From Thalassomonas haliotis (GTDB lineage Bacteria; Pseudomonadota; Gammaproteobacteria; Enterobacterales; Alteromonadaceae), in contig NZ_CP059693.1 in the NCBI RefSeq assembly GCF_028657945.1, positions 248,001 to 312,000 of the forward strand: 64,000 nt of DNA, written 5' to 3'. Below, in pieces: positions 8,436 to 16,282 of the stretch. The notes under the pieces were generated by a model that had not been told where the DNA came from, did not search any database, and worked only from the letters and a program-made list of their open reading frames with translations. Numbering within the stretch: position 1 is the stretch's first letter; the number at the start of each line of letters is the position of its first letter. Made by a program: the position numbers and the translations under genes.

Positions 8436-9164
8436 TTACGAGCCGCTGATCAGTTTGTTGCCGCTTTGCGCTAATGTGTCTGCTGTTTTCATCATCTTGA
8501 TTTGCAGTTCAAACTGGCGGTTAACCGCCATGGATGACACCAGCTCGGTGACGGCATTGACGTTGGAGCTTTCCAGGAAGCCGGATACCAGCTCGACTTC
8601 ATCGCTGACCGGGGCCTGGGCGCCGTTTTTCAGGTAAAGCAAACCGTCCTGGCCTTTGGTCATGGCGGTATTATCCGGCTTTACCAAAGTGATCTGCCCG
8701 GCTTCGATTTGTGCGCCGCCCCCCAAGGGGATGACGCTGACGGTGCCGTCTTTACCTATAGTGATCTGCTGGTATTCGGGTAATATCAGCTGGCCGCCGT
8801 CGGCCAGAACCGGGTTACCGTTGATAAATGCCTGGCCTTCGCCGTCGACCATGATATTACCGGCACGGGTATAGGCTTCCTGGCCGGTCGGGGATTGTAC
8901 CGCCAGGTAACCTTCCCCCTGGATGGCAATATCTAAGGTGCGGCCGGTTTCGCGCAACTGGCCGCTGGTAAAGTTGGTGCCCGCCTGCTCCGACTGGCTC
9001 ATATACCGGGTATTAAAACCATAACCGTCGACCTGGTAGGCGGCGGTGCGCTCAAGATCGGCACGAAAGCCCGTGGTATTGACATTGGCCAGGTTATTGG
9101 CGCGTATTGCCATCGAGGTTTGTGTCTGTTTCGCTCCGGAAAGCGCGGTATATAAGAGTTCCAT
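8436..9164 (-). CDS. flgF: Proximal rod protein FlgF
   Basis: FlgF of 242 residues, a proximal rod subunit. The N-terminus (MELLYTALSGAKQTQTSMAI, then RANNLANVNTTGFRADL) and the C-terminal VTELVSSMAVNRQFELQIKM are diagnostic for FlgF. It is separated from flgE by an unusually long 162-bp gap that contains a copy of the flgE 3' end. Confidence 0.94.
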   Translation of the reverse strand: MELLYTALSGAKQTQTSMAIRANNLANVNTTGFRADLERTAAYQVDGYGFNTRYMSQSEQAGTNFTSGQLRETGRTLDIAIQGEGYLAVQSPTGQEAYTRAGNIMVDGEGQAFINGNPVLADGGQLILPEYQQITIGKDGTVSVIPLGGGAQIEAGQITLVKPDNTAMTKGQDGLLYLKNGAQAPVSDEVELVSGFLESSNVNAVTELVSSMAVNRQFELQIKMMKTADTLAQSGNKLISGS

Positions 9165-9203
9165 AGGTTCAGGCCTGTTACTGCTTAATTAAATAAAATG
9201 TGC

Positions 9204-9299
9204 TTAGCACGAGCTGAACAGCACTTGTGTCATCTGTTGCGCTGATGTTGAACCGGGTATTAGCGTGTGGCTCTGCTTTAGCGTCTGTGTTTTCATCAT
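9204..9299 (-). CDS. 31-residue ORF carrying a copy of the FlgE C-terminus
   Basis: An open frame between flgE and flgF begins with two ATG codons and ends QQMTQVLFSSC. FlgE itself ends EQMTQVLFSSF. The nucleotide similarity covers roughly 9204-9245 against 9328-9367, with a small deletion. The first half (MMKTQTLKQ) is only weakly similar to the flgF start region (AKQTQTS). It is best read as a diverged partial duplication of the flgE end or of the flgE-flgF junction. Expression is unproven. Confidence 0.45.
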   Translation of the reverse strand: MMKTQTLKQSHTLIPGSTSAQQMTQVLFSSC

Positions 9300-9326
9300 G
9301 CGTGTCCTGCTCTAGCTATCGATTGC

Positions 9327-10523
9327 TTAGAATGAACTAAACAGCACTTGTGTCATCTGTTCGGATGCGCTTATGGTTTTGGCATTGGCCTGATAGTTGC
9401 GTTGTGCGGTCATCAGGTTAACCAGTTCGCCGGTTAAATCGACGTTGGAGCCTTCATAGGCGCCTGAACTCAGGCTGCCCAAAGTACCGCTGTCGGGCAC
9501 GCCCAACATAGGCGCACCGGAAGAAAAGGTCTGGGTCCAGGTGGTGTTGTCGCCCTGGCTCAGGCCGTCCGGGTTGGCAAAATCTGCCAGGATAACTTTA
9601 CCCTGCAGCTTGTCCTGGCCATTGGTATAAACGCCGTAAACCGAACCGTCGTCGTCCACGCGGATGTTTTTCAGTTCTCCGGCACCGTAGCCGTCGGTTT
9701 CGTTGCGGCTTAAGCTGAAATCGGCGCTGTTCTGGCTCATATCCGTCAGGGAAAGACCGATTGCCAGGTTGTTGGCGCCGTTGGTGACGGTATGGCTAAG
9801 ATTTACCGCTGCCGCTGGCGTCAGCAGGTTGCCGCTGGCATCAAACGTTAATGCCTGTGTCGGCGTAGTGCCTGCCGCTGCGCCATCGATAAAATAATGG
9901 GCATCCCAGCTGCTGGTACCGGTTTTAACAAAATACTGGGTCAGTACATGCTCGGTACCCAATGAGTCATAAACGGTACTGGACTGGGAATAGTTATACA
10001 TGTCCGGCTGGATGCTGGCCGGGTTCCAGGCGGTCACAGGTATCGCCGAGTCGGCTTTTAAGTTGGCGGCAAAGTTCACTATGCCGGACTCGCTGGCCTG
10101 CAAAGTACCGGTTGCCACTTGCAGATCGGTAACCACACCGTCGAGTAAAGCGCCTGTGCTGTCTACCGGGTAGCCCTGTAATTTAGAGCCGTTATTGCTG
10201 ACAATATAATTGCTGGCATCGCGGTTAAAAGTACCGGCACGGGTATAGGCGGTTTCGCCGTTGTTGTTTAATACGAAGAAACCGCGGCCGCTGATGGCCA
10301 TATCCATAGAACGGCCGGTATTGATCACTGAGCCGTCGCGGTCAAAGTTGCTGGAAACATCTGCTACTTCAACACCGCCGGGTAAACCGCCGCTGTAGAT
10401 TGCTGAGAATTCCGCCCGGCCAGATTTAAAGCCGGAAGTGTCTACGTTGGCGATGTTTTGTGAAATCACTTCCAGTTGTTCGTTGGTGGCGCGAAGTCCT
10501 GATAAACCTATACTAAAAGACAT
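9327..10523 (-). CDS. flgE: Flagellar hook protein FlgE
   Basis: FlgE of 398 residues, the hook subunit. The N-terminus (MSFSIGLSGLRATNEQLEVI, then SQNIANVDTSGFKSGRAEF) and C-terminus (ELVNLMTAQRNYQANAKTIS, then ASEQMTQVLFSSF) are canonical. The middle (about 90-300) is the variable Thr/Asn/Gly-rich surface domain. Length is close to the enteric hook protein. It begins 9 bp after flgD, its assembly scaffold. Confidence 0.96.
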   Translation of the reverse strand: MSFSIGLSGLRATNEQLEVISQNIANVDTSGFKSGRAEFSAIYSGGLPGGVEVADVSSNFDRDGSVINTGRSMDMAISGRGFFVLNNNGETAYTRAGTFNRDASNYIVSNNGSKLQGYPVDSTGALLDGVVTDLQVATGTLQASESGIVNFAANLKADSAIPVTAWNPASIQPDMYNYSQSSTVYDSLGTEHVLTQYFVKTGTSSWDAHYFIDGAAAGTTPTQALTFDASGNLLTPAAAVNLSHTVTNGANNLAIGLSLTDMSQNSADFSLSRNETDGYGAGELKNIRVDDDGSVYGVYTNGQDKLQGKVILADFANPDGLSQGDNTTWTQTFSSGAPMLGVPDSGTLGSLSSGAYEGSNVDLTGELVNLMTAQRNYQANAKTISASEQMTQVLFSSF

Positions 10524-10532
10524 GGCAGTTCC

Positions 10533-11201
10533 TTAACTGTTATTCTGGCTAAATTCTGAGACGGAGAACAGGGACACGCTCCCCATTCCGGTAAGTGCAA
10601 GCTGGATATCGCCGCCGCTGGACGGCAGACTGACTTTTTCCACGTTACGGTGTAGCCAGGGGGTCTGGCTGCTGATGTTTTCCCCGTTATGTACTTCTAC
10701 TTCAAAGACATAAGAGTTTTGATCGAGTTCATCGAGTTCAAAGGTCAATTCGTCCTGGTTGACAAACTGCCAGTCCTGCTCCTGAACTACCTGGCCGTTT
10801 AAGTCTTTCACCTTAAGCACAACCTTGTCGGCGCTGCCGTCGAGTTTGATCACGCCCTGGGGTTTTTCCCCCTGTTGGGCTGCAATGGAAGTGGCAGGCA
10901 CCAGGACATCTTTGCCGATTAACGAGGTACTTTGCAGCACCTGCTGGGTGTACATTAAATCTGCCTGTTCGGTCTGGCCGCTGCGCAGGTATTCTATGCC
11001 TTCCACCATAGAAAATTCCGCCAGCTGGCTGACATATTCGGTGCCGTCGAGAGGGTCTAGCGGATCCTGGTTTTGGATCTGGGCGACCATCATTTCCAGG
11101 AACTCATTTTTTAAACCAAAGGCGGAGTTGGTGCCGCTATTGGCAGCAAGGTTTGATGCACTGCTGCTGACACCGGAACTGTCATTGGTAATCGCTGACA
11201 T
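10533..11201 (-). CDS. flgD: Hook cap/scaffold protein FlgD
   Basis: FlgD of 222 residues, the cap on which hook subunits assemble. The diagnostic N-terminal region is FLEMMVAQIQNQDPLDPLDG, then TEYVSQLAEFSMVEGIEYL. The C-terminal half is the beta-rich Ig/Tudor-like domain. There is no signal peptide, since it is exported by the flagellar type III system. It starts 4 bp after flgC ends. Confidence 0.94.
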   Translation of the reverse strand: MSAITNDSSGVSSSASNLAANSGTNSAFGLKNEFLEMMVAQIQNQDPLDPLDGTEYVSQLAEFSMVEGIEYLRSGQTEQADLMYTQQVLQSTSLIGKDVLVPATSIAAQQGEKPQGVIKLDGSADKVVLKVKDLNGQVVQEQDWQFVNQDELTFELDELDQNSYVFEVEVHNGENISSQTPWLHRNVEKVSLPSSGGDIQLALTGMGSVSLFSVSEFSQNNS

Positions 11202-11205
11202 GCTG

Positions 11206-11628
11206 TTATCCTTTTCCTAAGCGTAATAAACTTTGCTGCATACTGTTGACCCGGCGCATCACTTCCACCGAGCCCTCGAAACTGCGTGAGGCCGACATCA
11301 TATCTGCCATTTCCTCCACGGCATTGACGTTGGAATAAAAGACATAACCTTCTTCATTGGCCAGGCTGTTTTCCGGTTCATAGCGGCGTTCAATTGCCTG
11401 CTGTGACTGGGTGACGCCCAGCATTTGTACGCTGGCGCCGGTGATTTGCATTTCTTCCTGGCTGGTTTGATAGACAGAAGAAAATACCGGCTTTAATGCG
11501 TGATAGGCTTCTTTTTCACTGCTGGCGGCAGCATCGGCATTGGCCAGGTTGGAGGCTACGGTATTTAACCTCAGTGTCTGACTGCGCATGGCGCTGCCGG
11601 CAATTTCATAGATATTGTTAAATGACAT
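11206..11628 (-). CDS. flgC: Proximal rod protein FlgC
   Basis: FlgC of 140 residues, a proximal rod subunit. It shows YEIAGSAMRSQTLRLNTVAS, then NLANADAAASSEKEAYHALK at the N-terminus and YVFYSNVNAVEEMADMMSAS, then RSFEGSVEVM at the C-terminus, all typical. The usual motif after ADA (ASTPDGP in many relatives) is ASSEKEA here, a family variation. It follows flgB by 2 bp. Confidence 0.95.
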   Translation of the reverse strand: MSFNNIYEIAGSAMRSQTLRLNTVASNLANADAAASSEKEAYHALKPVFSSVYQTSQEEMQITGASVQMLGVTQSQQAIERRYEPENSLANEEGYVFYSNVNAVEEMADMMSASRSFEGSVEVMRRVNSMQQSLLRLGKG

Positions 11629-11630
11629 AA

Positions 11631-12002
11631 TTAGCGTCCGTCTATTACTTTTTGTAGACCCTGTATTTTCATGTTCAGAAAGGTAAGGCTGCTCTGAAAA
11701 TCCATGGCATTGTTATTAAACTTACTTTGTTCCACACCCATTTCTGCGGTATTGCCGTCCAGCGCCGGCTGGTAGGGCACGCGATATTGGGCTTCCATGG
11801 ACAATTGCGGCACGAAGGCCGAGCCTGAGTTGTCAAACTGCGACTCGACATCCGCCATCGCGGCTTTAAAGTCATAGTCCCGGGCCAGATAACCCGGGGT
11901 ATCAACATTGGCCAAGTTGCTGGCAAGGATCTCGCTGCGCTGTACTCTTGCTTGTAAGGCATAGGGATGAATGCCCAAGGCTTTATCAAAATTTATCGCC
12001 AT
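11631..12002 (-). CDS. flgB: Proximal rod protein FlgB
   Basis: FlgB of 123 residues, first gene of the leftward flg operon. It contains FDKALGIHPYALQARVQRSE, then ILASNLANVDTPGYLARDYDF, the FlgB signature. The C-terminus (KFNNNAMDFQSSLTFLNMKI, then QGLQKVI) matches the usual ending. A sigma-54-like element lies about 50 bp upstream, and flgA diverges from the other side of the 86-bp gap. Confidence 0.94.
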   Translation of the reverse strand: MAINFDKALGIHPYALQARVQRSEILASNLANVDTPGYLARDYDFKAAMADVESQFDNSGSAFVPQLSMEAQYRVPYQPALDGNTAEMGVEQSKFNNNAMDFQSSLTFLNMKIQGLQKVIDGR

Positions 12003-12049
12003 TACCTGAAAAGTCCTGTGGTTCTGTTATCATAACTCTGTACTTAGGT

Positions 12050-12065
12050 ATCAAAAGCTGTGCCA
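12050..12065 (-). promoter_or_regulatory. Sigma-54-like promoter of the flgB operon
   Basis: Minus-strand TGGCAC, 5 nt, then TTGAT, matching the sigma-54 consensus TGGCACG-N4-TTGCA at the correct GG-N10-GC spacing except that the -12 dinucleotide is GA. It is the only such element in the flgB/flgA gap and fits control of early flagellar genes by the sigma-54 activator LafK encoded in this window. Confidence 0.38.
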
Positions 12066-12088
12066 CTAATTAAAGGTTTTGTATTTCA

Positions 12089-12862
12089 ATGGTTTATGTG
12101 TTTTTCGCTCAAAAAGGGAAAGCGGAAGCGGAAGGTGTTTTTCCGCAGGGGAAACGGGATTTTAATATCCACAGCCGCTTTTTCTTCCCTGGTTTGTTGT
12201 TAACGGCTTTATTTACTTCGGTTTTTGCCCGGGCCGGGGAGTTTGAGCAGCAGGTACAAAAAGATCTGCAAACTTATGCGCGGCAGATGGCATGGCCGGA
12301 GTACCGGCAGGAAATCAATACCTGGCTGCCGGGTAAAGCCAAACAGCTGCCGGAGTGCGGGCAGGAGATCAAATTTTCTGTTGCCAATCAAAGCCGTCCG
12401 CCGCTTGGGCGGGTACATTATCTGATTTCCTGCGCCAGCCCTAAATGGCAGATCAGGGCGCAGGCAAAAATCAAGGTGTGGCTGGATGTCTGGCATGCAA
12501 AAAATGATATTGGCGTTGATCAGGTGATCAATACCGGTAATGTTTATCTGAAAAATATTGAAATCAGCCGCTTAAACCGGGAGTTTTTTACCGCCGGACA
12601 AAAAGTGGAGAATAAACGCAGCATCAGACGGATACGCGCCGGAAAGATCATCAACGGCGGGCAGTTGCAAAATGTCTATTTGGTGAAAAAAGGGGAAGAA
12701 GTGTTGATCCGGGCACAACAGGGAAATTTTGTGGCTACTATGAAAGGTATGGCACTGGAAAATGGCATGTTAGGGGAGAAAATTAAGGTAGAAAATACCT
12801 CTTCGAAAAAGAAAGTACAGGCCCGGGTGACTGAAAACGGCATAGTGGAAACGATTTTTTAA
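12089..12862 (+). CDS. flgA: P-ring assembly chaperone FlgA
   Basis: FlgA of 257 residues, a periplasmic protein that helps polymerise FlgI into the P ring. A hydrophobic segment at about residues 32-50 (FFFPGLLLTALFTSVFARAG) acts as signal sequence; the ORF extends about 30 residues upstream of it, so the true start may be internal. The C-terminal SAF-type domain shows IRRIRAGKIINGGQLQNVYL, then VKKGEEVLIRAQQGNFVATM, diagnostic for FlgA. It is transcribed away from flgB. A terminator follows. Confidence 0.9.
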   Translation: MVYVFFAQKGKAEAEGVFPQGKRDFNIHSRFFFPGLLLTALFTSVFARAGEFEQQVQKDLQTYARQMAWPEYRQEINTWLPGKAKQLPECGQEIKFSVANQSRPPLGRVHYLISCASPKWQIRAQAKIKVWLDVWHAKNDIGVDQVINTGNVYLKNIEISRLNREFFTAGQKVENKRSIRRIRAGKIINGGQLQNVYLVKKGEEVLIRAQQGNFVATMKGMALENGMLGEKIKVENTSSKKKVQARVTENGIVETIF

Positions 12863-12894
12863 TAACCGATAGTTGCCCATTGAGTTCCTGTTGC

Positions 12895-12919
12895 AGTGCC
12901 TCGGTTGGGGCACTTTATT
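12895..12919 (+). terminator. Rho-independent terminator after flgA
   Basis: A hairpin pairs AGTGCC (12,895-12,900) with GGCACT (12,908-12,913) around a short loop, then runs into TTATTTA. It lies 33 bp beyond the flgA stop and separates flgA from the following ORF and flgMN. Confidence 0.6.
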
Positions 12920-12944
12920 TACTATTGATATAACCTTGATGTAG

Positions 12945-13385
12945 TTGTCGGGTGATGCCGATCACGAGCGCCCCCTCAATATTCTGGTGTTTCTTACCAC
13001 AGCTGTTTTTTGCAGCCTGATGTTGCGCTCGCTGTTAAAGCCGGTGGCGCAAAATACTGCCCTGTTAAAGCTCAGTTGCCTGGCGGTGTTATATTCCTTT
13101 ATGGCCGGTATCGTCACGGTACAGTCCGGCTTTATGTTATTGGCGGTATTGCCGCAGGCCTTTGGCGGCAAGTCGGATTTTGGGGTGAATATCTTTATTA
13201 TTATCACCATAGGCTGGTCGCTGTTTTATATTTTTATTCTGCGCCATCAGATCATTAATGTGGATTTTATCAGCAGCATTGCTACTAATGTCGGTGCCAG
13301 TATTGAGATCACCCTCAATAATCAAACTAAAGTAGAAGTGTCCCGCAGGCAAAGTACGGCTTTTAAAAAGCTCTGGAGTTTATAG
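12945..13385 (+). CDS. Small predicted membrane protein between flgA and flgM
   Basis: Open frame of 146 residues with three probable membrane segments: about 13-31, 41-70 and 82-98, followed by a polar tail. An in-frame TAG lies directly before 12,945 and there is no ATG near the start, so translation would need TTG at 12,945 or an internal GTG. The absence of a good start suggests either an unusual small gene or a 5'-truncated remnant. It is flanked by the flgA terminator and the flgM promoter, so it is not clearly part of either unit. No family is recognised. Confidence 0.4.
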   Translation: MSGDADHERPLNILVFLTTAVFCSLMLRSLLKPVAQNTALLKLSCLAVLYSFMAGIVTVQSGFMLLAVLPQAFGGKSDFGVNIFIIITIGWSLFYIFILRHQIINVDFISSIATNVGASIEITLNNQTKVEVSRRQSTAFKKLWSL

Positions 13386-13441
13386 CTAGCTGTTTGAAAA
13401 GCTTACAAAGAATAAATATTTTTAGCTATAGTGAAAAAATG

Positions 13442-13470
13442 TTTAAGTTAAGTGATTTTTTGGTCGCTTT
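13442..13470 (+). promoter_or_regulatory. Sigma-28-like promoter of flgMN
   Basis: TTTAAG (13,442-13,447), a 15-nt spacer and GTCGCTTT (13,463-13,470), identical in both boxes and spacing to the element before flagellin. It lies about 50 bp upstream of the flgM start. This fits the usual late transcription of flgM by the sigma factor it inhibits. A second -10-like CCCGATAA occurs at 13,481 without a matching -35. Confidence 0.55.
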
Positions 13471-13520
13471 ACTTGATTAACCCGATAATTTTAACGATTT
13501 AACTTTGATAGCCCCTATTT

Positions 13521-13817
13521 ATGAAAGTAACCAATAATCCCATGGCGCAAACCGGTTTAAACGGCCAGACAACAAAAGTGGCCAGTGATAAAACGGCGGA
13601 TGTAAGCGCTGCAAAAACCGATAACGAAAATTCGTCGCCGGTAAAGGCTTTTGCTAATAAGGCCGATAACTTTTTCGATATCAATAACAAACTTTCTTCG
13701 GCATCGGATGTGGATATGGAGAAGGTCAACCAGGTGCGTGAGCTGATTGCCCAGGGAAATCTGAGTTTAGACTTGGATGTGCTTAGCGACGCCATTTTGG
13801 AAATGCATAGACGATGA
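13521..13817 (+). CDS. flgM: Anti-sigma-28 factor FlgM
   Basis: Protein of 98 residues with FlgM features: a disordered Asn/Thr/Lys-rich N-terminal half and a C-terminal sigma-binding segment (MEKVNQVRELIAQGNLSLDL, then DVLSDAILEMHRR) close to the FlgM consensus of VxxIRxAIAxGxYxId and AxxLl. FlgM binds and blocks the flagellar sigma-28 factor until it is exported through a finished hook. It overlaps flgN by 4 bp. Confidence 0.9.
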   Translation: MKVTNNPMAQTGLNGQTTKVASDKTADVSAAKTDNENSSPVKAFANKADNFFDINNKLSSASDVDMEKVNQVRELIAQGNLSLDLDVLSDAILEMHRR

Positions 13818-14251
13818 ATAATGTTCAACAGGGACTTAGAGCACTGGTTAATGGTATCAAGCAGGATATCATTTACTACACCCGCTTTCAGGCCCTGTTA
13901 AAAGAACAACAGGTTGCCATGCAGCGTCACGACAGTGAAAAACTGGTCAAGGTGAACCAGCGCCATGAAAAACTGTATCAGCTGATTTTAACCCAGGCCA
14001 AAAAGCGCAAAGCCATTTTGCTGAAGTTTGGTGTCACGGCGGATAACCAGGGCATAGAAACAGTGTTTAACAGCTTAAACCATGTGTCCAAAGGCCGGGT
14101 TTACGAGTTGTGGCAACAGCTGGAACAACTGACGCTGGATTGCCAGCAGCAAAATGAGATCAACGGCCGTTTACTGGCTGCCCAACACGAACTTCTCAAT
14201 AAACTTATTCATCCGCAAGACAGCGGCGAATATAGACCTGCCATGCTTTAA
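13814..14251 (+). CDS. flgN: Flagellar export chaperone FlgN
   Basis: Protein of 145 residues, predicted almost entirely helical, with the FlgN pattern LKEQQVAMQRHDSEKLVKVN and a C-terminal NEINGRLLAAQHELLNKL close to the family's NGxLIxxQQ-type helix. FlgN chaperones FlgK and FlgL to the export gate. Its ATG overlaps the flgM stop (ATGA), implying translational coupling. Confidence 0.85.
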   Translation: MNNVQQGLRALVNGIKQDIIYYTRFQALLKEQQVAMQRHDSEKLVKVNQRHEKLYQLILTQAKKRKAILLKFGVTADNQGIETVFNSLNHVSKGRVYELWQQLEQLTLDCQQQNEINGRLLAAQHELLNKLIHPQDSGEYRPAML

Positions 14252-14256
14252 GCCGA

Positions 14257-14284
14257 CAGAAATATCCTGGTATTAATATTTCTG
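14257..14284 (+). terminator. Terminator-like hairpin after flgN
   Basis: A perfect 9-bp stem pairs CAGAAATAT (14,257-14,265) with ATATTTCTG (14,276-14,284) around a 10-nt loop. It lies between the convergent flgN and the next minus-strand gene. The T-run downstream is weak. Confidence 0.45.
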
Positions 14285-14312
14285 CCGCTGCTTTAAAACC
14301 CCTTCCTTGAAA

Positions 14313-15140
14313 TTAAGCCGGGATCTGTAACTCTTGTTCCAGGTGCTGTTTGATAAAGTAATTTGCCTGCCAGATATCCGTTAATGTCTGCTCACTGTGG
14401 GGTTTGACATGGGCATATGGAAAAGGCCCGAATTCCGGGGTGATGGTCAGTTCTTTTTCCTGGCGGGCAGCAGCATTGTTGACCACCGACTGCCATAAAC
14501 GGGTATGGTTATCCAGGTGTGTCTGCCAGCATGGGTCTTGCGGATCTGTGACTTGCGGGCCTTCTTCATAGCCGACTCTGGCATGGACATGAAAAGCGCT
14601 TTTTAACAGGGCATCGACCCGGGCTTGCTGATCGCTTAAGTCAGACTCGTGTACCACCATCCAGTGGCTGATATCCAGGTTCAGCTTCAGCTGCGGCAAG
14701 GCGTTTAATATTGCCTCTGTGGTCAGGGTATTAAAAGTGGGTCTGAACCTGTGGGTTTCGTGGGTGATATTAATGCCGTGTGCCTTTTCCAGCTCCAATG
14801 CCCGGTTGAATATTTTCAGGTTATCGTCCAGGGAAAAAATATCCCGGCCGGTGTGGCAGTTGATAAATTTAGGGTTAAAGGCCATGGCTTGTTCTACCTG
14901 GCGCTCCAGGCTTTGAAGGTGCTGCTGCGGTGTTTCGCCGTCGGTGCCTATGCCGGTGATGATGGCCAAGTCATGTGCCTGGTGGGCTTTAAGGGTAGCG
15001 GCACTGCTGATGGGGTAAAAAGGCAAAAATAATTCCGTTCCCTGATAACCTTCCTGCTTAACCTTGGCTAATAAGCCGTTTAACTCTTGCTCGTTGCTGC
15101 ACTGGGCTTCCCAGAATGATTTATGAAACGATAACTGCAC
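14313..15140 (-). CDS. Sugar phosphate isomerase/epimerase-like TIM-barrel protein
   Basis: Protein of 275 residues resembling the xylose-isomerase-like TIM barrel family. Likely metal ligands are Glu in NITHETHR, Asp in LNLDISHWM, His in AFHVHARVG and Glu in TITPEFGP, spaced as in this fold. Substrate unknown; relatives act on sugars, inosose or hydroxypyruvate. The neighbouring phytanoyl-CoA dioxygenase-like gene is divergent and may share its promoter region (15,141-15,324). Confidence 0.75.
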   Translation of the reverse strand: MQLSFHKSFWEAQCSNEQELNGLLAKVKQEGYQGTELFLPFYPISSAATLKAHQAHDLAIITGIGTDGETPQQHLQSLERQVEQAMAFNPKFINCHTGRDIFSLDDNLKIFNRALELEKAHGINITHETHRFRPTFNTLTTEAILNALPQLKLNLDISHWMVVHESDLSDQQARVDALLKSAFHVHARVGYEEGPQVTDPQDPCWQTHLDNHTRLWQSVVNNAAARQEKELTITPEFGPFPYAHVKPHSEQTLTDIWQANYFIKQHLEQELQIPA

Positions 15141-15324
15141 GTTCGTGATCCTGCCTAATGAAAAAAGCCGCTAAGCTTACCCCAAGTTGCCGGATAGTGA
15201 TATTCCAAATGGTAATATCTTTTTTGAAAGATATTCAATTTACCCACATTAAACTCAGGGGTATAGTTTGCTTATTAACCGTCATCATGATGATGGCTTC
15301 TTTCTTTTTGACAGCAGAGTAAGT

Positions 15325-16164
15325 ATGTTAAGCAGCGAACAAATTCAGCAGTACCAGATGCAAGGTTTTGTGGTATTAGATCAGGTGATTCCCCAGTCTA
15401 TGCTGGACCAGGTAAAGGCCCGTGCAGCCTCGCTGGTGGAACAATGGGTGGAAGACAGCCCGTCCCATGTCTTTACCACCAAAGACAATAACCGCAGCGG
15501 CGACGATTACTTTCTGGAGTCGGCAGAAAAAATCCGCTGCTTCTTTGAAGAAGAAGCCTTCGGCGAAGACGGTAAGCTGGTACAGGAGCGCAGCTTATGT
15601 ATCAATAAAATCGGCCATGCCCTGCATGAACTAGATCCGGTTTTCTCTGAATTCAGCCACCAGGTGATGCTGGGAGAAATTGCCCGGGATATCGGCATGA
15701 AGCAACCTGAAATTCGCCAGTCCATGTATATCTTCAAGCAGCCGAGAATTGGCGGTGAAGTCAACTGGCACCAGGATGCGACTTTTTTCTACACCACGCC
15801 GCAAAGCGTGGTGACTTACTGGTTTGCCATTGAAGATGCCACCCTGGAAAACGGTTGTTTATGGGTAGAGCCGAAAGGGCATTTAGGGCCGCTGCGTGAG
15901 CGTTTCAATCTCGACGGCAGCACTACAACCATGTTGCCTTTAGATACAACGCCCTGGCCAAAAGCAAGCGGCCAGTCGGTGGAAGTCAAAGCCGGTAGTA
16001 TTGTGGTGTTTCAGGGCACTTTACCTCACTATAGCGCGCCGAACCGCTCCAGTAAGTCCCGCCAGGCGTACACCTTACACGTGACCGATGGCGCGGCTGA
16101 ATATGCCAAAGAAAACTGGCTGCAAAACCATGAACTGCCGCTGAGGGGTTTTAACCTTAAGTAA
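15325..16164 (+). CDS. Phytanoyl-CoA dioxygenase (PhyH) family oxygenase
   Basis: Protein of 279 residues from the ATG at 15,325; the longer frame from 15,268 adds residues not expected in the family, which begins close to SSEQIQQYQMQGFVVLDQVI. It is a non-haem Fe(II)/2-oxoglutarate oxygenase: the HxD motif is His149-x-Asp151 in NWHQDATFFYT, the distal His lies in GTLPHYSAPNRS and the 2-oxoglutarate Arg follows in SSKSRQAYTLH. Substrate unknown. It may act with the divergent TIM-barrel enzyme in a small-molecule catabolic step. Confidence 0.85.
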   Translation: MLSSEQIQQYQMQGFVVLDQVIPQSMLDQVKARAASLVEQWVEDSPSHVFTTKDNNRSGDDYFLESAEKIRCFFEEEAFGEDGKLVQERSLCINKIGHALHELDPVFSEFSHQVMLGEIARDIGMKQPEIRQSMYIFKQPRIGGEVNWHQDATFFYTTPQSVVTYWFAIEDATLENGCLWVEPKGHLGPLRERFNLDGSTTTMLPLDTTPWPKASGQSVEVKAGSIVVFQGTLPHYSAPNRSSKSRQAYTLHVTDGAAEYAKENWLQNHELPLRGFNLK

Positions 16165-16282
16165 TAGCAGGTTTTATTTTCTTTTTTGAGCGCTTTGGTT
16201 TTAAGGGTAACTCGTGTGCGCCTGCCAACCAAGCCTCGCCGGTGAATCCTTTCAGGCGCTCACTTTTCTTCTTTAACTCCCG

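Noticed and set aside
13481-13488. CCCGATAA as a flagellar -10 box before flgM
   Set aside because: No -35 at the right spacing; the TTTAAG-N15-GTCGCTTT element nearby is better and shared with flagellin.
16187-16262. TGAGCGC/GCGCTCA inverted repeat as a terminator between PhyH and LysR genes
   Set aside because: The loop is about 62 nt and no proper T-run follows; likely fortuitous.
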